DNA from: Vibrio panuliri
GTDB taxonomy: Bacteria; Pseudomonadota; Gammaproteobacteria; Enterobacterales; Vibrionaceae
Assembly: GCF_009938205.1 (NCBI RefSeq)
Contig: NZ_AP019654.1
Location: forward strand, 2,818,540-2,882,539
Reading direction: 5' to 3'
Length of the DNA: 64,000 nucleotides
Position 1 is the stretch's first letter. Every line of letters begins with the position of its first letter. Positions 20,705-30,981 of this stretch are shown here, piece by piece. Position numbers and translations under genes: made by a program. The notes under the pieces are model-generated. The model worked only from the letters and a program-made list of their open reading frames with translations. It did no database searches and was not told where the DNA came from.

Positions 20705-21187
20705 CTAAAACCATGGTTCCACTGCTTTGAGCGACTCTCGATGACTCGCTTGGTGATAAATCTCTGCAATGGTGCGACCATCCTGTGGGACAATCAAACT
20801 TGGGCACAGTTCATTAAGTGGCTGAATAACAAATGCATATTGGTAGATGTCATCACGCGGTACTTGAGGATGTTTCTGAGAGGTTTGCTCACCAAATAGA
20901 ATGATATCCAAGTCTAAAGTGCGAGGTTCGAACTTCATCGCATTCACTTTGCGTCCCCATTTCAGTTCGATTTTACGCAAAGCATGTGAAAAATCCGTCA
21001 ACGACATTGAGGTCGACATTTCTACGACGAGATTGTAAAAAGGCAGTCCATCAAAACCAACCGCTTCACACTCATAAATTGTGGAAAGGCGTAGTTTGTC
21101 TCCAATTCGAGACAATTCAACAATGGCCGCTTCAATATGTTTCTTGCGTTCCAAGTTTGAACCAACGCCAATATAGGCGGTGATCAT
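20705..21187 (-). CDS. folK: 2-amino-4-hydroxy-6-hydroxymethyldihydropteridine pyrophosphokinase
   Basis: FolK (HPPK) activates the pterin for folate synthesis. The 160-residue protein starts YIGVGSNLERKKHIEAA and has the catalytic KFEPRTLDLDIILFG segment. The start overlaps the folB stop by 4 nt, so two consecutive steps of folate synthesis are coupled. Confidence 0.96.
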   Translation of the reverse strand: MITAYIGVGSNLERKKHIEAAIVELSRIGDKLRLSTIYECEAVGFDGLPFYNLVVEMSTSMSLTDFSHALRKIELKWGRKVNAMKFEPRTLDLDIILFGEQTSQKHPQVPRDDIYQYAFVIQPLNELCPSLIVPQDGRTIAEIYHQASHRESLKAVEPWF

Positions 21188-21537
21188 AGTTGCCCTCTTT
21201 CAATCACCACGCCTACGCCTTTTGCTTGTGGCACGGCACCAGGTTTCGTTAAACGAATTTTTATCCATGGTACGTTAAAGCGAGACATGACAAGTTCTGC
21301 CACCTCTTCTGCCACTCGCTCAACCAACAGAAAACGACCCGTGGTGATGTGGTTGATTACCGCTTCGCTGACTTGCGCATAATCCAAAGCATCTTGTACG
21401 TCATCGCTTTTACCTGCCGGGCGGTTGTCATGAGCCATTTCGATATCAAGCACTAACTTCTGCTTGATCGCCTGTTCCCAGTCGTAAACGCCAATCGTCG
21501 TGATGACTTCGAGTTGTTCAATAAATACTTTGTCCAT
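21184..21537 (-). CDS. folB: Dihydroneopterin aldolase
   Basis: FolB cleaves dihydroneopterin to the FolK substrate. The 117-residue protein has the family pattern VFIEQLEVITTIGVYDWE with the catalytic-site Glu in this segment, and FLLVERVAEEVAELVM. It immediately precedes folK. Confidence 0.96.
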   Translation of the reverse strand: MDKVFIEQLEVITTIGVYDWEQAIKQKLVLDIEMAHDNRPAGKSDDVQDALDYAQVSEAVINHITTGRFLLVERVAEEVAELVMSRFNVPWIKIRLTKPGAVPQAKGVGVVIERGQL

Positions 21538-21694
21538 GCTTTGCTGCTTCCTATACAGGTCGGATACCCAACGAGGAGAAAAAATCGTACTATTCTGCTA
21601 TCAAATGGTTGCTGTGAGTAGTTTGCTCATAGCAAGCGCGATATGATACCAACTACTTGCACTTTAGACATCTGTTTCATCGAGTTGAGCACCT

Positions 21695-22318
21695 ATGACG
21701 CCATTAGCACTTGCCATGATCTTTTCAGCCTATTTGTTAGGCTCGATCTCAAGTGCGGTTTTGATCTGTCGACTGCTGCGTCTGCCTGATCCACGCGAAG
21801 TGGGATCCAATAATCCTGGCGCGACCAATGTGTTACGTATTGGCGGGCGTAAAGCCGCGGTAGCGGTTCTATTGTGTGATATGTTGAAGGGCACGATTCC
21901 TGTTTGGGGAGGTTACTTCTTAGATATAGAGCCTATCATGCTTGGTATTGTTGCTATCGCCGCCTGTCTTGGGCATATGTACCCGCTGTTTTTCCACTTC
22001 AAAGGGGGAAAAGGCGTTGCTACCGCACTTGGAGCGATCGCGCCGATCGGTTTGGATCTTACTGCCATGGTGATCGTTACTTGGCTCACTGTAGCGCTGA
22101 TCTTCCGCTATTCATCACTGGCGGCACTCGTGACTGTGTTGTTGACCCCCATGTACACTTGGATGATCAAACCACAATATACTCTGCCCGTCGCCATGTT
22201 GTGCTGCCTAATTGTATTTAAGCATCACCAAAACATTCGCCGTCTCTATGAAGGGAGTGAGCCGAAAATTGGTGATAAGAAACTCAAACAGAATGAAGTA
22301 AAACAGGCCTCTGAATGA
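21695..22318 (+). CDS. plsY: Glycerol-3-phosphate acyltransferase PlsY
   Basis: PlsY transfers acyl groups from acyl-phosphate to glycerol 3-phosphate. The 207-residue membrane protein has the three conserved loops: [27 protein letters not shown] and [13 protein letters not shown]. It is divergent from folB, as in most gammaproteobacteria. A short hairpin (22305-22323) lies across its stop codon. Confidence 0.97.
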   Translation: MTPLALAMIFSAYLLGSISSAVLICRLLRLPDPREVGSNNPGATNVLRIGGRKAAVAVLLCDMLKGTIPVWGGYFLDIEPIMLGIVAIAACLGHMYPLFFHFKGGKGVATALGAIAPIGLDLTAMVIVTWLTVALIFRYSSLAALVTVLLTPMYTWMIKPQYTLPVAMLCCLIVFKHHQNIRRLYEGSEPKIGDKKLKQNEVKQASE

Positions 22319-22399
22319 GGCCTCCCGTTCAATCATACACCCGCGTTATCACCAGCTAGCCCCACGATGAGCATCAGTCAGATCGTTGGCTAATCGGTA

Positions 22400-23218
22400 C
22401 TAATTACTGTGAATGCGACTAAGAAAATTGTGCAGCATATCGGTGACAAATTGCGGCTGCTCTAAGTTAGAAATATGCCCAGCTTGAGGAATTTGAACTA
22501 ACTCAGCACCATCAATGCAGTCTTGCATCAAGTAAGATTCTAATACTGGACGCGGCTTATCTTCTTGGCCAACCGCGATTAATGTTGGCAGGGCAAATTT
22601 CTCAACTTCTTCAATTAAGTCTCGACGCCCAAACACCATACGCCCGATTCTCGCCACCTCTGAAGCTTGCTCTCCTTTGAGCGCCAAAAGATGCTGCTCA
22701 AAATTTGCCACCAATTGCGGGTTTACCTCACGAACCTGATTAGCAAAGAAAAGAGGTACAACCGCCTCAGCGATAACCGCGGGAACGCACTGTTGTTCAT
22801 CAATCGTGTTTAACATTGCAAAATACTTGTTGTGCGCAACCTCTGGCTCTAAGCCGACAAAGGTATCCATAAGCACTAGGCCTTTAATGCGCTGTGGCGC
22901 AAGAGAAACCAGTTCAGCGCCCCACATACCACCCACAGATAAACCGACGATCACACACTCTTCAATTGCCAGATGATCAAGCAATGCCAATACTTGCTGC
23001 GCATAATCCTGCAACGTTCGTGTCGACTGGGGAGCAAAATCTGACTCACCGTGTGCCCAAAGATCCGGAACAATACAGCGGTAGTGTTGGCTTAATCGCT
23101 CAACCTGTGGTGCCCACATATTGCTATCCCAAAGATAACTGTGACCAAATAGTACTGCCGGACCTTGACCAACGTCGAGATAAGCCATCTGCTGACCATC
23201 AATCGTAAATTTTTTCAT
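22400..23218 (-). CDS. Alpha/beta-hydrolase fold protein
   Basis: The 272-residue protein has an oxyanion region (VLFGHSYLWDSNMW), the nucleophile elbow GLSVGGMWG with the catalytic Ser, an Asp in the AVGQEDKPRP strand, and a C-terminal His in PQAGHISNLEQP. This is a complete catalytic triad of the BioH/3-oxoadipate-enol-lactonase-like group. The substrate cannot be told from sequence or neighbours (plsY, tsaD). I prefer the ATG at 23218 over 23230 because it gives the compact MKKFTIDGQQ start. Confidence 0.85.
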   Translation of the reverse strand: MKKFTIDGQQMAYLDVGQGPAVLFGHSYLWDSNMWAPQVERLSQHYRCIVPDLWAHGESDFAPQSTRTLQDYAQQVLALLDHLAIEECVIVGLSVGGMWGAELVSLAPQRIKGLVLMDTFVGLEPEVAHNKYFAMLNTIDEQQCVPAVIAEAVVPLFFANQVREVNPQLVANFEQHLLALKGEQASEVARIGRMVFGRRDLIEEVEKFALPTLIAVGQEDKPRPVLESYLMQDCIDGAELVQIPQAGHISNLEQPQFVTDMLHNFLSRIHSN

Positions 23219-23256
23219 ACTTCTATCCATTGATTATTATTTTAAGTTGAGGGCAT

Positions 23257-23281
23257 AAAAAAGGTCGCCAATGCGACCTTT
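23257..23281 (-). terminator. Intrinsic terminator of tsaD
   Basis: On the minus strand AAGGTCGC/GCGACCTT (4-nt loop) is followed by six Ts, 11 nt after the tsaD stop. Confidence 0.85.
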
Positions 23282-23291
23282 ACAGCGAGTT

Positions 23292-24308
23292 CTACGCGAT
23301 AGGATCCAATTGATCAATCGGCCAACGAGGAACCGCCTGAACCGAAAGATCCGCCACTTCACCATTTTTTAGACGCTGCATACCAGCGTAAGCGATCATT
23401 GCCCCGTTATCGGTACAGAACTCAGTACGCGGGTAATAAACCTCACCACCGATTTTCTTCGCTAACTTCTCTAGTTCAGCACGAAGACGCTTATTTGCAC
23501 TTACGCCACCAGCAATGACAATACGTTTAAAGCCAGTTTGATCCAATGCACGCTTACATTTGATCACTAATGTGCCACAAACCGCTTCTTCAAAAGCCAA
23601 AGCGATATCTGCTCGAGTTTGCTCATCATCACCATTGGCGGCGATGGTATTGGCAGTAAAGGTCTTTAGACCTGAGAAGCTCATGTCTAAACCAGGAACG
23701 TTGGTCATTGGACGTGGAAACTTAAAGCGCCCCGGTGTCCCTTTCTCTGCAAGTTTAGAAAGCAATGGACCACCCGGGTAATCTAGCCCCATCAGCTTTG
23801 CCGTTTTATCAAAAGCTTCGCCTGCGGCATCATCAATAGACTCACCAAGGATCTTGTACTCACCGATGCCTTTCACTTCCACCATCATTGAGTGACCACC
23901 GGAAACCAATACCGCGACAAATGGAAATGGCGGTGGATTGTCTTCAAGCATTGGCGCTAATAAGTGACCTTCCATATGGTGGACAGGTACAGCAGGTACA
24001 CCCCATGCGTAAGCAAGGCTGCGACCAATCGTCGCTCCCACTAACAGCGCGCCAACTAATCCTGGCCCAGCGGTATAAGCAATACCGTCAATGTCTTTTG
24101 GCTCTAAGTTAGCCTCGGCCATTGCCGCTTTGATCAATGGGATCGTTTTCTTTACATGATCACGCGATGCAAGCTCTGGCACTACACCGCCGTAATCCGC
24201 ATGCAGTTTGATCTGGCTGTAAAGCTGGTGAGAAAGCAATCCTTTCTCGTCATCATAAATAGCTATGCCTGTTTCATCACAGGAAGTTTCGATACCGATA
24301 ATACGCAT
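23292..24308 (-). CDS. tsaD: tRNA threonylcarbamoyladenosine transferase subunit TsaD
   Basis: TsaD transfers threonylcarbamoyl to A37 of ANN-decoding tRNAs, together with TsaB and TsaE. The 338-residue protein has [14 protein letters not shown], the metal-binding HHMEGHL and the [13 protein letters not shown] loop of the ASKHA/Kae1 family. It is divergent from rpsU, the typical position next to the macromolecular synthesis operon. Confidence 0.98.
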   Translation of the reverse strand: MRIIGIETSCDETGIAIYDDEKGLLSHQLYSQIKLHADYGGVVPELASRDHVKKTIPLIKAAMAEANLEPKDIDGIAYTAGPGLVGALLVGATIGRSLAYAWGVPAVPVHHMEGHLLAPMLEDNPPPFPFVAVLVSGGHSMMVEVKGIGEYKILGESIDDAAGEAFDKTAKLMGLDYPGGPLLSKLAEKGTPGRFKFPRPMTNVPGLDMSFSGLKTFTANTIAANGDDEQTRADIALAFEEAVCGTLVIKCKRALDQTGFKRIVIAGGVSANKRLRAELEKLAKKIGGEVYYPRTEFCTDNGAMIAYAGMQRLKNGEVADLSVQAVPRWPIDQLDPIA

Positions 24309-24768
24309 GATCTACTCGGGGTGTTTCTTGATTATTTGCAAATTGGCGGCAATCTTAACTCGCCTTCGCTTTGCAAACAAATTTTGTACAAAAAGGCTGA
24401 ACACTTTTAACCCCGGCATAATTGTTTTTCGGTGAAAGTGACGAGCGAACTTTGCCATTCACCCAGCCAAACCTCTTAGCCAATAACCGAGTCAATTTGC
24501 TTAAAATCGCTGATGCTATTTGCCGACTAAAGTGCTGATTTAGAAAATATAAGCCAATAGAGAGCCTTAAGCCTTGGGGAATAAAGCTTGTTGACTTCCA
24601 CTACCCCATAGCAATACATGGGTATATACTCGACAAAGTGCTTTACAAAGCCATAGTGATCGGATTAAAATTCCGCACCATTTTTGATCAAGCTGGTTAT
24701 AGACCGAACAAAGCCGTTCGGACTGCCAATGCCAGCGTTAACGAATTAACCCCTGAGGTGAAAGGCAT
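24309..24768. promoter_or_regulatory. tsaD-rpsU divergent promoter region
   Basis: 460 nt with no gene. It contains a good sigma-70-type promoter for rpsU: TTTACA at 24642-24647, an 18-bp spacer, and TAAAAT at 24666-24671. A second TATACT hexamer at 24625-24630 has no clear -35 partner. The roughly 95-nt rpsU leader contains short self-complementary stretches. Function is inferred from position. Confidence 0.5.
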
Positions 24769-24984
24769 ATGCCAGTAGTTAAAGTACGTGAAAACGAACC
24801 GTTCGACGTTGCACTACGTCGTTTCAAGCGCTCATGCGAAAAAGCAGGTATCCTTTCTGAAGTGCGTCGTCGTGAGCACTACGAAAAACCAACTACAGTT
24901 CGCAAACGCGCTAAAGCAGCTGCTCAAAAGCGTCACGCTAAGAAGCTAGCTCGCGAAAACGCTCGTCGCGTTCGCCTGTACTAA
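24769..24984 (+). CDS. rpsU: 30S ribosomal protein S21
   Basis: S21 is needed for initiation on natural mRNAs. The 71-residue sequence ([20 protein letters not shown], ending [10 protein letters not shown]) is the standard gammaproteobacterial protein. It is the first gene of the macromolecular synthesis operon. Confidence 0.99.
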
Positions 24985-25009
24985 TAGCTAAGTCCTAAAG
25001 GATATAGTT

Positions 25010-25453
25010 ATGGCTCTGATTGATAAACTCAAAGACGAGCAAAAATTAGCGATGAAAGCCAAGGACAAATTGCGCCTTGGTACTATTCGTTTAGCTCTGT
25101 CAGCAATTAAGCAACGTGAAGTTGACGAACAGATCACTCTGAACGACGACGACATTCTTGCTGTGCTGACCAAAATGGTTAAACAACGTCGCGACTCTGT
25201 CGCTCAATACGAATCAGCTGGTCGTCAAGACCTAGCCGATGTGGAAAGCGCTGAAATTACTGTACTTGAGGACTTTATGCCTCAACCGCTTACAGATGAA
25301 GAAATTGCTGAGCTGATTGAAGCTGCAATTACTGAATCTGCACCTGCGGGCATGCAAGACATGGGTAAAGTAATGGGTGTTCTTAAACCGCAAATTCAAG
25401 GGCGCGCAGATATGGGTAAAGTAAGTGGTTTAGTTCGCGCTAAACTGGCTTAA
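25010..25453 (+). CDS. yqeY: GatB/YqeY domain protein
   Basis: This 147-residue YqeY-family protein resembles the C-terminal tRNA-binding domain of GatB. Visible signatures are KDKLRLGTIRLALSAIKQREVD, RRDSVAQYESAGRQDLADVE and the C-terminal GKVMGVLKPQIQGRADMGKVS. It lies between rpsU and dnaG, a constant position in Vibrio. Its role is not defined; a tRNA-amidation or translation link is presumed from the domain. Confidence 0.92.
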   Translation: MALIDKLKDEQKLAMKAKDKLRLGTIRLALSAIKQREVDEQITLNDDDILAVLTKMVKQRRDSVAQYESAGRQDLADVESAEITVLEDFMPQPLTDEEIAELIEAAITESAPAGMQDMGKVMGVLKPQIQGRADMGKVSGLVRAKLA

Positions 25454-25472
25454 TTACCCAACCCTATTGCAG

Positions 25473-25509
25473 CAAGCCGTGCTCTCCATTGGATCGCACG
25501 GCTTGTTTG
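25473..25509 (+). terminator. Hairpin/terminator inside the rpsU-dnaG operon
   Basis: CAAGCCGTGC pairs with GCACGGCTTG around a 13-nt loop, followed by TTTGTTT-like sequence. An attenuating terminator before dnaG is a known feature of this operon in E. coli; here it is inferred from the structure. Confidence 0.65.
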
Positions 25510-25591
25510 TATTTGGCAGATGGAATTTCCAAGATAGTTCACTGTATTATATAGTTACCCAACTTATCACTTTCTTTTTTTGTTAGGTTTT

Positions 25592-27355
25592 ATGGCTGGA
25601 CACATCCCACGCAGTTTTATTGATGACCTTCTAGCTCGACTCGATATCGTCGATATTATCGACGCGCGAGTAAAACTTAAGAAAAAAGGCAAGAACTATG
25701 GTGCTTGCTGCCCATTTCACAACGAAAAGACCCCTTCATTTAGCGTAAGCCAAGAGAAACAGTTCTATCACTGTTTTGGCTGTGGTGCGCATGGCAATGC
25801 CATCGACTTTTTGATGGAGTACGAACGCCTAGAGTTTGTCGAAGCCATCGAAGAGCTCGCTTCATTCCTTGGCTTAGACGTACCACGCGAACAACGCCAA
25901 GGGGGCAGTTTTCACAAAGATCAACCGCAAGCGAGCAGTGATCAAAAGCGTAGCTTGTATGATCTTATGGGCAGTATCGGCCAGTTCTACCGAGATCAAC
26001 TTAAGCAATCGAGCAGTAAGATCGCGATCCAATACTTAAAAGATCGCGGGCTTTCAGGCGAGATCGTGCAGAAATTTGGTATTGGTTACGTGGCTGATGA
26101 GTGGGACTTAGTCCGTAAAAACTTTGGTCAGCACAAAGTCGCTCAAGATATGTTGGTCTCAGGTGGTATGCTGATCGAAAACGATAATGGCAACCGTTAT
26201 GACCGTTTTCGTGGCCGTGTTATGTTCCCAATCCGAGATCGTCGTGGACGAGTGATCGGGTTTGGTGGTCGCGTGATTGGCGAAGGTACTCCCAAGTACT
26301 TAAACTCACCAGAAACACCGATCTTCCACAAAGGCAAAGAGCTATACGGCCTCTATGAAGTATTACAAGCATATCGTGAACCACCTCGAATCTTAGTCGT
26401 AGAAGGCTATATGGATGTTGTGGCTTTGGCGCAATATGGCGTCGATTACTCTGTGGCATCATTGGGTACTTCCACAACCGGTGATCATCTGCATGTGCTA
26501 TTTCGCCAAACCAGTACCGTCGTTTGTTGTTACGATGGTGACCGAGCAGGACGAGAAGCGGCTTGGCGAGCGATGGAAAATGCACTGCCCTATTTAACCG
26601 ATGGGCGACAACTGAAGTTCATGTTTTTGCCCGATGGCGAAGATCCCGATACTTACATTCGTCAATATGGCAAAGAGGCATTTGAGCAACAGATTGAAGC
26701 CTCGATGTCTTTGTCTGACTTTATGTTTAGCTCTCTGATGCAACAGGTTGATGTCTCCAACCGCGAAGGCATGGCAAAACTAACCAGCCTCGCCGTTCCT
26801 TTGATTGATAAAGTACCGGGTGGTACTTTGCGTTTATACTTGAGAGACTTACTCGGCAAACGCTTAGGTTTAATGGATGAGCGCCAACTGCAGCAGCTCA
26901 TTAGTAAAGAAGGGCAAAAAGAGACTCGTGTTTTGCCTCATCAAGAGATAAAACGCACGCCAATGCGTGAGGTAATCGCTTTGCTAATTCAAAATCCGAG
27001 CTATGCTGAAATGGTACCGGATTTAAGTAGTGTGAAGAACCTAACAGTTCCGGGACTAAGTTTATTGTTAGAAGTGCTTGAATATTGTCAACTTCACCCC
27101 AATATCACTACAGGTCAATTGCTAGAGCAATGGCGAAATAGTAGCCAATCGGCACTTATGCTGCGTCTCGCGGGATGGGAAATTCCCCTCGATGACGACA
27201 ACGAAAAAGATATATTTCTAGACTCATTGGACAGAATACTCTCCCAGTGCGTCGAAAAACAAATTGAAAATCTGCAAGCCAAAGAAAGAAGCGTCGGTTT
27301 ATCAGCCGAGGAAAAAAGGGAGCTGCTAGCGTTAATGCTAGATTTGAAAGCGTAA
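25592..27355 (+). CDS. dnaG: DNA primase DnaG
   Basis: DnaG synthesises RNA primers at the replication fork. The 587-residue protein has the CHC2 zinc-binding domain (CCPFHNEKTPSFSV ... FYHCFGCGAHG), the TOPRIM catalytic domain (LVVEGYMDVVAL, CYDGDRAGREAA, LPDGEDPDTYI) and a C-terminal helicase-binding domain. I choose the ATG at 25592 (MAGHIPRSFIDDLLARLD), matching E. coli; an upstream ATG in frame adds only four residues. Confidence 0.98.
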   Translation: MAGHIPRSFIDDLLARLDIVDIIDARVKLKKKGKNYGACCPFHNEKTPSFSVSQEKQFYHCFGCGAHGNAIDFLMEYERLEFVEAIEELASFLGLDVPREQRQGGSFHKDQPQASSDQKRSLYDLMGSIGQFYRDQLKQSSSKIAIQYLKDRGLSGEIVQKFGIGYVADEWDLVRKNFGQHKVAQDMLVSGGMLIENDNGNRYDRFRGRVMFPIRDRRGRVIGFGGRVIGEGTPKYLNSPETPIFHKGKELYGLYEVLQAYREPPRILVVEGYMDVVALAQYGVDYSVASLGTSTTGDHLHVLFRQTSTVVCCYDGDRAGREAAWRAMENALPYLTDGRQLKFMFLPDGEDPDTYIRQYGKEAFEQQIEASMSLSDFMFSSLMQQVDVSNREGMAKLTSLAVPLIDKVPGGTLRLYLRDLLGKRLGLMDERQLQQLISKEGQKETRVLPHQEIKRTPMREVIALLIQNPSYAEMVPDLSSVKNLTVPGLSLLLEVLEYCQLHPNITTGQLLEQWRNSSQSALMLRLAGWEIPLDDDNEKDIFLDSLDRILSQCVEKQIENLQAKERSVGLSAEEKRELLALMLDLKA

Positions 27356-27453
27356 CCCTGTTTGTATAGGCAGCAATCAATTAATTTGTTAACATATATG
27401 GTTTGCATCTCGCATACTAATTCCTTCACCAAATACTAAGTTGGATACCGTCT

Positions 27454-29316
27454 ATGGATCAAAATCCGCAGTCACAGCTAAAACAACTTGTCATTAAAGG
27501 CAAGGAACAAGGCTATCTGACCTACGCAGAAGTTAACGACCACCTGCCAGCAGAAATCGTAGATTCTGAGCAGGTTGAAGACATCATTCAGATGATTAAT
27601 GACATGGGTATCCGAGTGGTGGAAACTGCTCCGGACGCTGATGATCTTGCGCTAAATGATGATGACACCATTACCGATGAAGATGCAGCAGAAGCTGCAG
27701 CGGCAGCGCTTTCAAGCGTAGAAAGCGAAATCGGTCGAACCACAGACCCAGTGCGCATGTACATGCGTGAAATGGGTACGGTTGAACTACTAACTCGCGA
27801 AGGCGAAATCGACATCGCGAAGCGTATCGAAGATGGTATCAACCAAGTACAAAACGCCGTTGCGGAATACCCAGGCACCATCCCATACATCTTAGAGCAG
27901 TTTGATAAGATTCAAGCAGAAGAACTTCGTTTGACAGATCTTATCACTGGCTTTGTCGATCCTGATGCTGATGAAACGGCAGCACCAACGGCGACACACA
28001 TCGGTTCTGAACTTCAAGAGTCTGATCTTGATGATGAAGATGACGATATCGATGAAGAAGAAGATGGTGATGATGACGATTCTGATGACTCTGAAGAAGA
28101 TACTGGTATCGACCCAGAAGTTGCATTAGAGAAGTTTACTGCACTGCGTAATACTTTCCAGAACTACCAATTAGCGGTCAATGAGCACGGTCAAGAAAGC
28201 CCGAAAGCTCAAATCGCTCACGAGTTGGTTCTAGACGTATTCAAAGAGTTCCGTCTAACACCTAAGCAATTTGACTACCTAGTCGAAGAGTTGCGCACTT
28301 CTATGGAACGTGTACGTACTCAAGAGCGCCTAATCATGAAGGCGACCGTTGAATACGGCAAAATGCCTAAGAAGTCATTCATTACACTATTTACGGGTAA
28401 TGAATCGACTGAAGCATGGTTAGATGAAATCCTTGCGTCTGATAAACCATACGCAGACAAGATCAAGCTAAGTGAAGAGGACATTCGTCGTTCTATCACT
28501 AAGCTACGCATGATTGAAGAAGAGACGTCTTTGACTGTTCAAAGCATCAAAGACATCAGCCGTCGCATGTCTATCGGTGAAGCAAAAGCTCGCCGTGCGA
28601 AGAAAGAGATGGTTGAAGCGAACTTACGTCTAGTAATCTCGATTGCGAAGAAATACACCAACCGTGGTCTACAGTTCTTGGATCTAATCCAAGAAGGTAA
28701 CATCGGTCTAATGAAAGCCGTTGATAAGTTTGAGTACCGTCGTGGTTACAAGTTCTCAACTTACGCAACTTGGTGGATTCGTCAGGCGATTACTCGTTCA
28801 ATCGCAGACCAAGCTCGTACTATTCGTATTCCGGTACACATGATCGAAACGATCAACAAGCTAAACCGTATCTCGCGTCAAATGCTACAAGAGATGGGTC
28901 GTGAGCCGTTACCGGAAGAACTGGCAGAACGTATGCAGATGCCAGAAGATAAGATCCGTAAAGTACTGAAGATCGCAAAAGAGCCTATCTCAATGGAGAC
29001 ACCAATCGGTGACGACGAAGATTCGCATCTAGGCGACTTTATCGAGGATACCACTCTAGAACTACCACTAGACTCAGCAACGGCAACAAGCCTAAAAGCT
29101 GCGACTAAAGATGTTCTAGCAGGTCTAACACCTCGTGAAGCTAAAGTACTGCGTATGCGCTTTGGTATCGACATGAACACTGACCACACTCTAGAAGAAG
29201 TGGGCAAACAGTTCGATGTTACCCGTGAGCGTATTCGTCAGATCGAAGCGAAAGCATTGCGTAAACTACGTCACCCAAGCCGCTCAGAAACTCTGCGCAG
29301 CTTCCTTGACGAGTAA
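27454..29316 (+). CDS. rpoD: RNA polymerase primary sigma factor RpoD (sigma-70)
   Basis: This is the housekeeping sigma factor. The 620-residue protein has region 1.1, a very acidic non-conserved insertion (about residues 188-222, mostly Asp/Glu), region 2 ([37 protein letters not shown]), region 3 and the region 4 HTH ([20 protein letters not shown]). Last gene of the rpsU-dnaG-rpoD operon; followed by a terminator and the tRNA gene used as the island attachment site. Confidence 0.99.
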   Translation: MDQNPQSQLKQLVIKGKEQGYLTYAEVNDHLPAEIVDSEQVEDIIQMINDMGIRVVETAPDADDLALNDDDTITDEDAAEAAAAALSSVESEIGRTTDPVRMYMREMGTVELLTREGEIDIAKRIEDGINQVQNAVAEYPGTIPYILEQFDKIQAEELRLTDLITGFVDPDADETAAPTATHIGSELQESDLDDEDDDIDEEEDGDDDDSDDSEEDTGIDPEVALEKFTALRNTFQNYQLAVNEHGQESPKAQIAHELVLDVFKEFRLTPKQFDYLVEELRTSMERVRTQERLIMKATVEYGKMPKKSFITLFTGNESTEAWLDEILASDKPYADKIKLSEEDIRRSITKLRMIEEETSLTVQSIKDISRRMSIGEAKARRAKKEMVEANLRLVISIAKKYTNRGLQFLDLIQEGNIGLMKAVDKFEYRRGYKFSTYATWWIRQAITRSIADQARTIRIPVHMIETINKLNRISRQMLQEMGREPLPEELAERMQMPEDKIRKVLKIAKEPISMETPIGDDEDSHLGDFIEDTTLELPLDSATATSLKAATKDVLAGLTPREAKVLRMRFGIDMNTDHTLEEVGKQFDVTRERIRQIEAKALRKLRHPSRSETLRSFLDE

Positions 29317-29333
29317 GAACTACTCTGTTTAGC

Positions 29334-29362
29334 AAAAAGGTGAGCATTGGCTCACCTTTTTT
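29334..29362 (+). terminator. Intrinsic terminator of rpoD
   Basis: AAAAGGTGAGC/GCTCACCTTTT stem with a 4-nt ATTG loop and T tract 17 nt after the stop. Confidence 0.9.
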
Positions 29363-29459
29363 GTATACGGTTGGTTTAAATGGATAAAAACTAAGCGGAA
29401 TTACCCTTAGTAGTGGCTAGACACTCCAAGCCGCTTCCCCTATAATCGTTGACCTATTC

Positions 29460-29535
29460 GGCCCCTTAGCTCAGTGGTTAGAGCAGTCGACTCATAATCG
29501 ATTGGTCCCCAGTTCAAGTCTGGGAGGGGCCACCA
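29460..29535 (+). tRNA. tRNA-Ile2 (anticodon CAU, lysidine-modified type)
   Basis: A complete 76-nt cloverleaf including encoded CCA: acceptor GGCCCCU pairs with AGGGGCC, D stem GCUC/GAGC, anticodon stem GUCGA/UCGAU with loop CUCAUAA (anticodon CAU), and T stem CCAG/UGGG-type pairing. The sequence closely follows E. coli ileX, the minor isoleucine tRNA whose C34 is converted to lysidine by TilS to read AUA. Generic tools would label it tRNA-Met. The 3' 46 nt are the crossover region of the adjacent island; integration restores an intact gene. Confidence 0.9.
29490..29535 (+). repeat. attL: 46-bp direct repeat (3' part of tRNA-Ile2)
   Basis: The sequence from ACTCATAATCG through GGGGCCACCA is identical to 42368-42413. 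It covers the anticodon loop to the CCA end, the classical tyrosine-integrase crossover segment. Confidence 0.95.
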
Positions 29536-29633
29536 TTCAAATCAAGCACTTACCGCTTACCTTCTTTTGAATGTTGCCTTTTATTCCGTCCCGAGGTACA
29601 AAATCAGTACAGTACGCATTCGGGAGTACTCAC

Positions 29634-30725
29634 ATGGCAACTTTAGTTAAAACTACTTCAGGTACTTGGAAAGCCGTTATTCGAAAAACCGGCTGGCCGA
29701 CGACGTCCAAAACTTTTCGTCTCAAACGCGATGCCGAGGATTGGGCAAGACGCACTGAAGATGAAATTGTGCGTGGCGTGTATATAAAACGTTCCTCGTC
29801 TGAACGACTCACCATTGAAGAAGCATTAAAACGCTACCTGGCAGAAATCTCACCGACCAAACGACCGGCGACCGCTGCCTGTGATGCAAGACATTCCAAA
29901 CCGATTATCAAAGCCCTGGGGAAATATTCCCTGGCCGCCCTGACGCCCGAAATCATTGCCAAGTATCGAGACGACCGGTTAGCTGGCCTAGACCGTTGCG
30001 ACGCCAGAGGTAACTCGGCCCCTAAGCCACGCTCACCTAACACCGTGCGCATTGACCTGGCCCTGCTCAGTCACCTGTACAACATTGCGATTAAAGAATG
30101 GGGCATCGGCCTGGCAATTAACCCAGTCCAGAATATTCGTAAGCCCTCCCCGCCTTCTGGCCGGGAACGACGCTTAACTGAGGAAGAAGAGTTACAGCTC
30201 CTGGAAGCCGTTGAGGCGCACACCAACCCGATGCTGGCCTGGATTGTTCGTATCGCGCTGGAAACCGGTATGCGTTCTTCTGAAATCACTTCTCTGCGCC
30301 GCTCTCAGGTTGATTTGAAAAAGCGTGTGGTTTTCCTGGTCGAAACCAAAAACACCATGCCGAGAACCGTTCCGCTTTCTCTCCTGGTGTTAGAATTCTT
30401 TAAGCAGGCGATTAATAATCCGGTACGGCCCATTGATACCGACCTGATTTTCTTTGGCGAACCAGGCAAAGACGGCAAGCGACGCCCGTACAACTTCAAC
30501 AAAGTGTGGATGAAGATTAAAGCCAAGATTGGCCTGAAGGATTTTAAATTCCACGACCTGCGCCACGAGAGCGTCAGCCGCTTGGTTGAAGGTGGGCTAA
30601 GTGATCAGCAAGTCGCCGCCATCAGCGGCCACAAATCGATGCAGATGCTACGCCGCTACACGCACCTCAGAGCCGAAGACCTGGTTGAAGAGCTGGACGC
30701 GATTGCGAAAGGGAAAAAGGCTTAG
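29634..30725 (+). CDS. int: Tyrosine recombinase/integrase
   Basis: This catalyses insertion and excision of the island at the tRNA-Ile2 attachment site. The 363-residue protein has an N-terminal SAM-like/arm-binding region, a core-binding region, and the catalytic domain with R214 (ETGMRSSE), a Lys near 239, H307-x-x-R310 (HDLRHE), H333 (SGHKS) and nucleophile Y342 (LRRYTHL), the complete tyrosine-recombinase set. The ATG at 29634 (MATLVKTTSGTW) is preferred; an upstream in-frame start at 29571 would extend into sequence resembling arm sites. It reads inward from attL and is more GC-rich than the cargo. Confidence 0.93.
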   Translation: MATLVKTTSGTWKAVIRKTGWPTTSKTFRLKRDAEDWARRTEDEIVRGVYIKRSSSERLTIEEALKRYLAEISPTKRPATAACDARHSKPIIKALGKYSLAALTPEIIAKYRDDRLAGLDRCDARGNSAPKPRSPNTVRIDLALLSHLYNIAIKEWGIGLAINPVQNIRKPSPPSGRERRLTEEEELQLLEAVEAHTNPMLAWIVRIALETGMRSSEITSLRRSQVDLKKRVVFLVETKNTMPRTVPLSLLVLEFFKQAINNPVRPIDTDLIFFGEPGKDGKRRPYNFNKVWMKIKAKIGLKDFKFHDLRHESVSRLVEGGLSDQQVAAISGHKSMQMLRRYTHLRAEDLVEELDAIAKGKKA

Positions 30726-30731
30726 ACAACT

Positions 30732-30824
30732 CTGCCCCTCAAGTGTCAATGAAATGAGGATTAAGCCGATGTAGTCTGGCTGTGAGCAATGATCAGGACT
30801 GGTTTATTGACACTTGGGGGGCAG
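30732..30824. repeat. 93-bp element with 19-bp near-perfect terminal inverted repeats
   Basis: CTGCCCCTCAAGTGTCAAT (30732-30750) and ATTGACACTTGGGGGGCAG (30806-30824) are inverted copies with one mismatch, separated by 55 nt with no ORF. It starts 6 nt after the integrase stop. It could be a MITE-like remnant, a solo pair of IS ends, or a large transcript-end hairpin. I see no target-site duplication. Confidence 0.7.
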
Positions 30825-30981
30825 TAATACAGAAAGAACTCTAATTGTTACATTCAATACATTTCTAACCCTTTCACAGTTAAAGCTTAACGTGATTTAA
30901 CACTCAAACTAAATGCTGGATCATGTTTAATATTAAACCTAAAGAGAATCATCTTTGTTTAATAAAACTTAGTGAGACACT

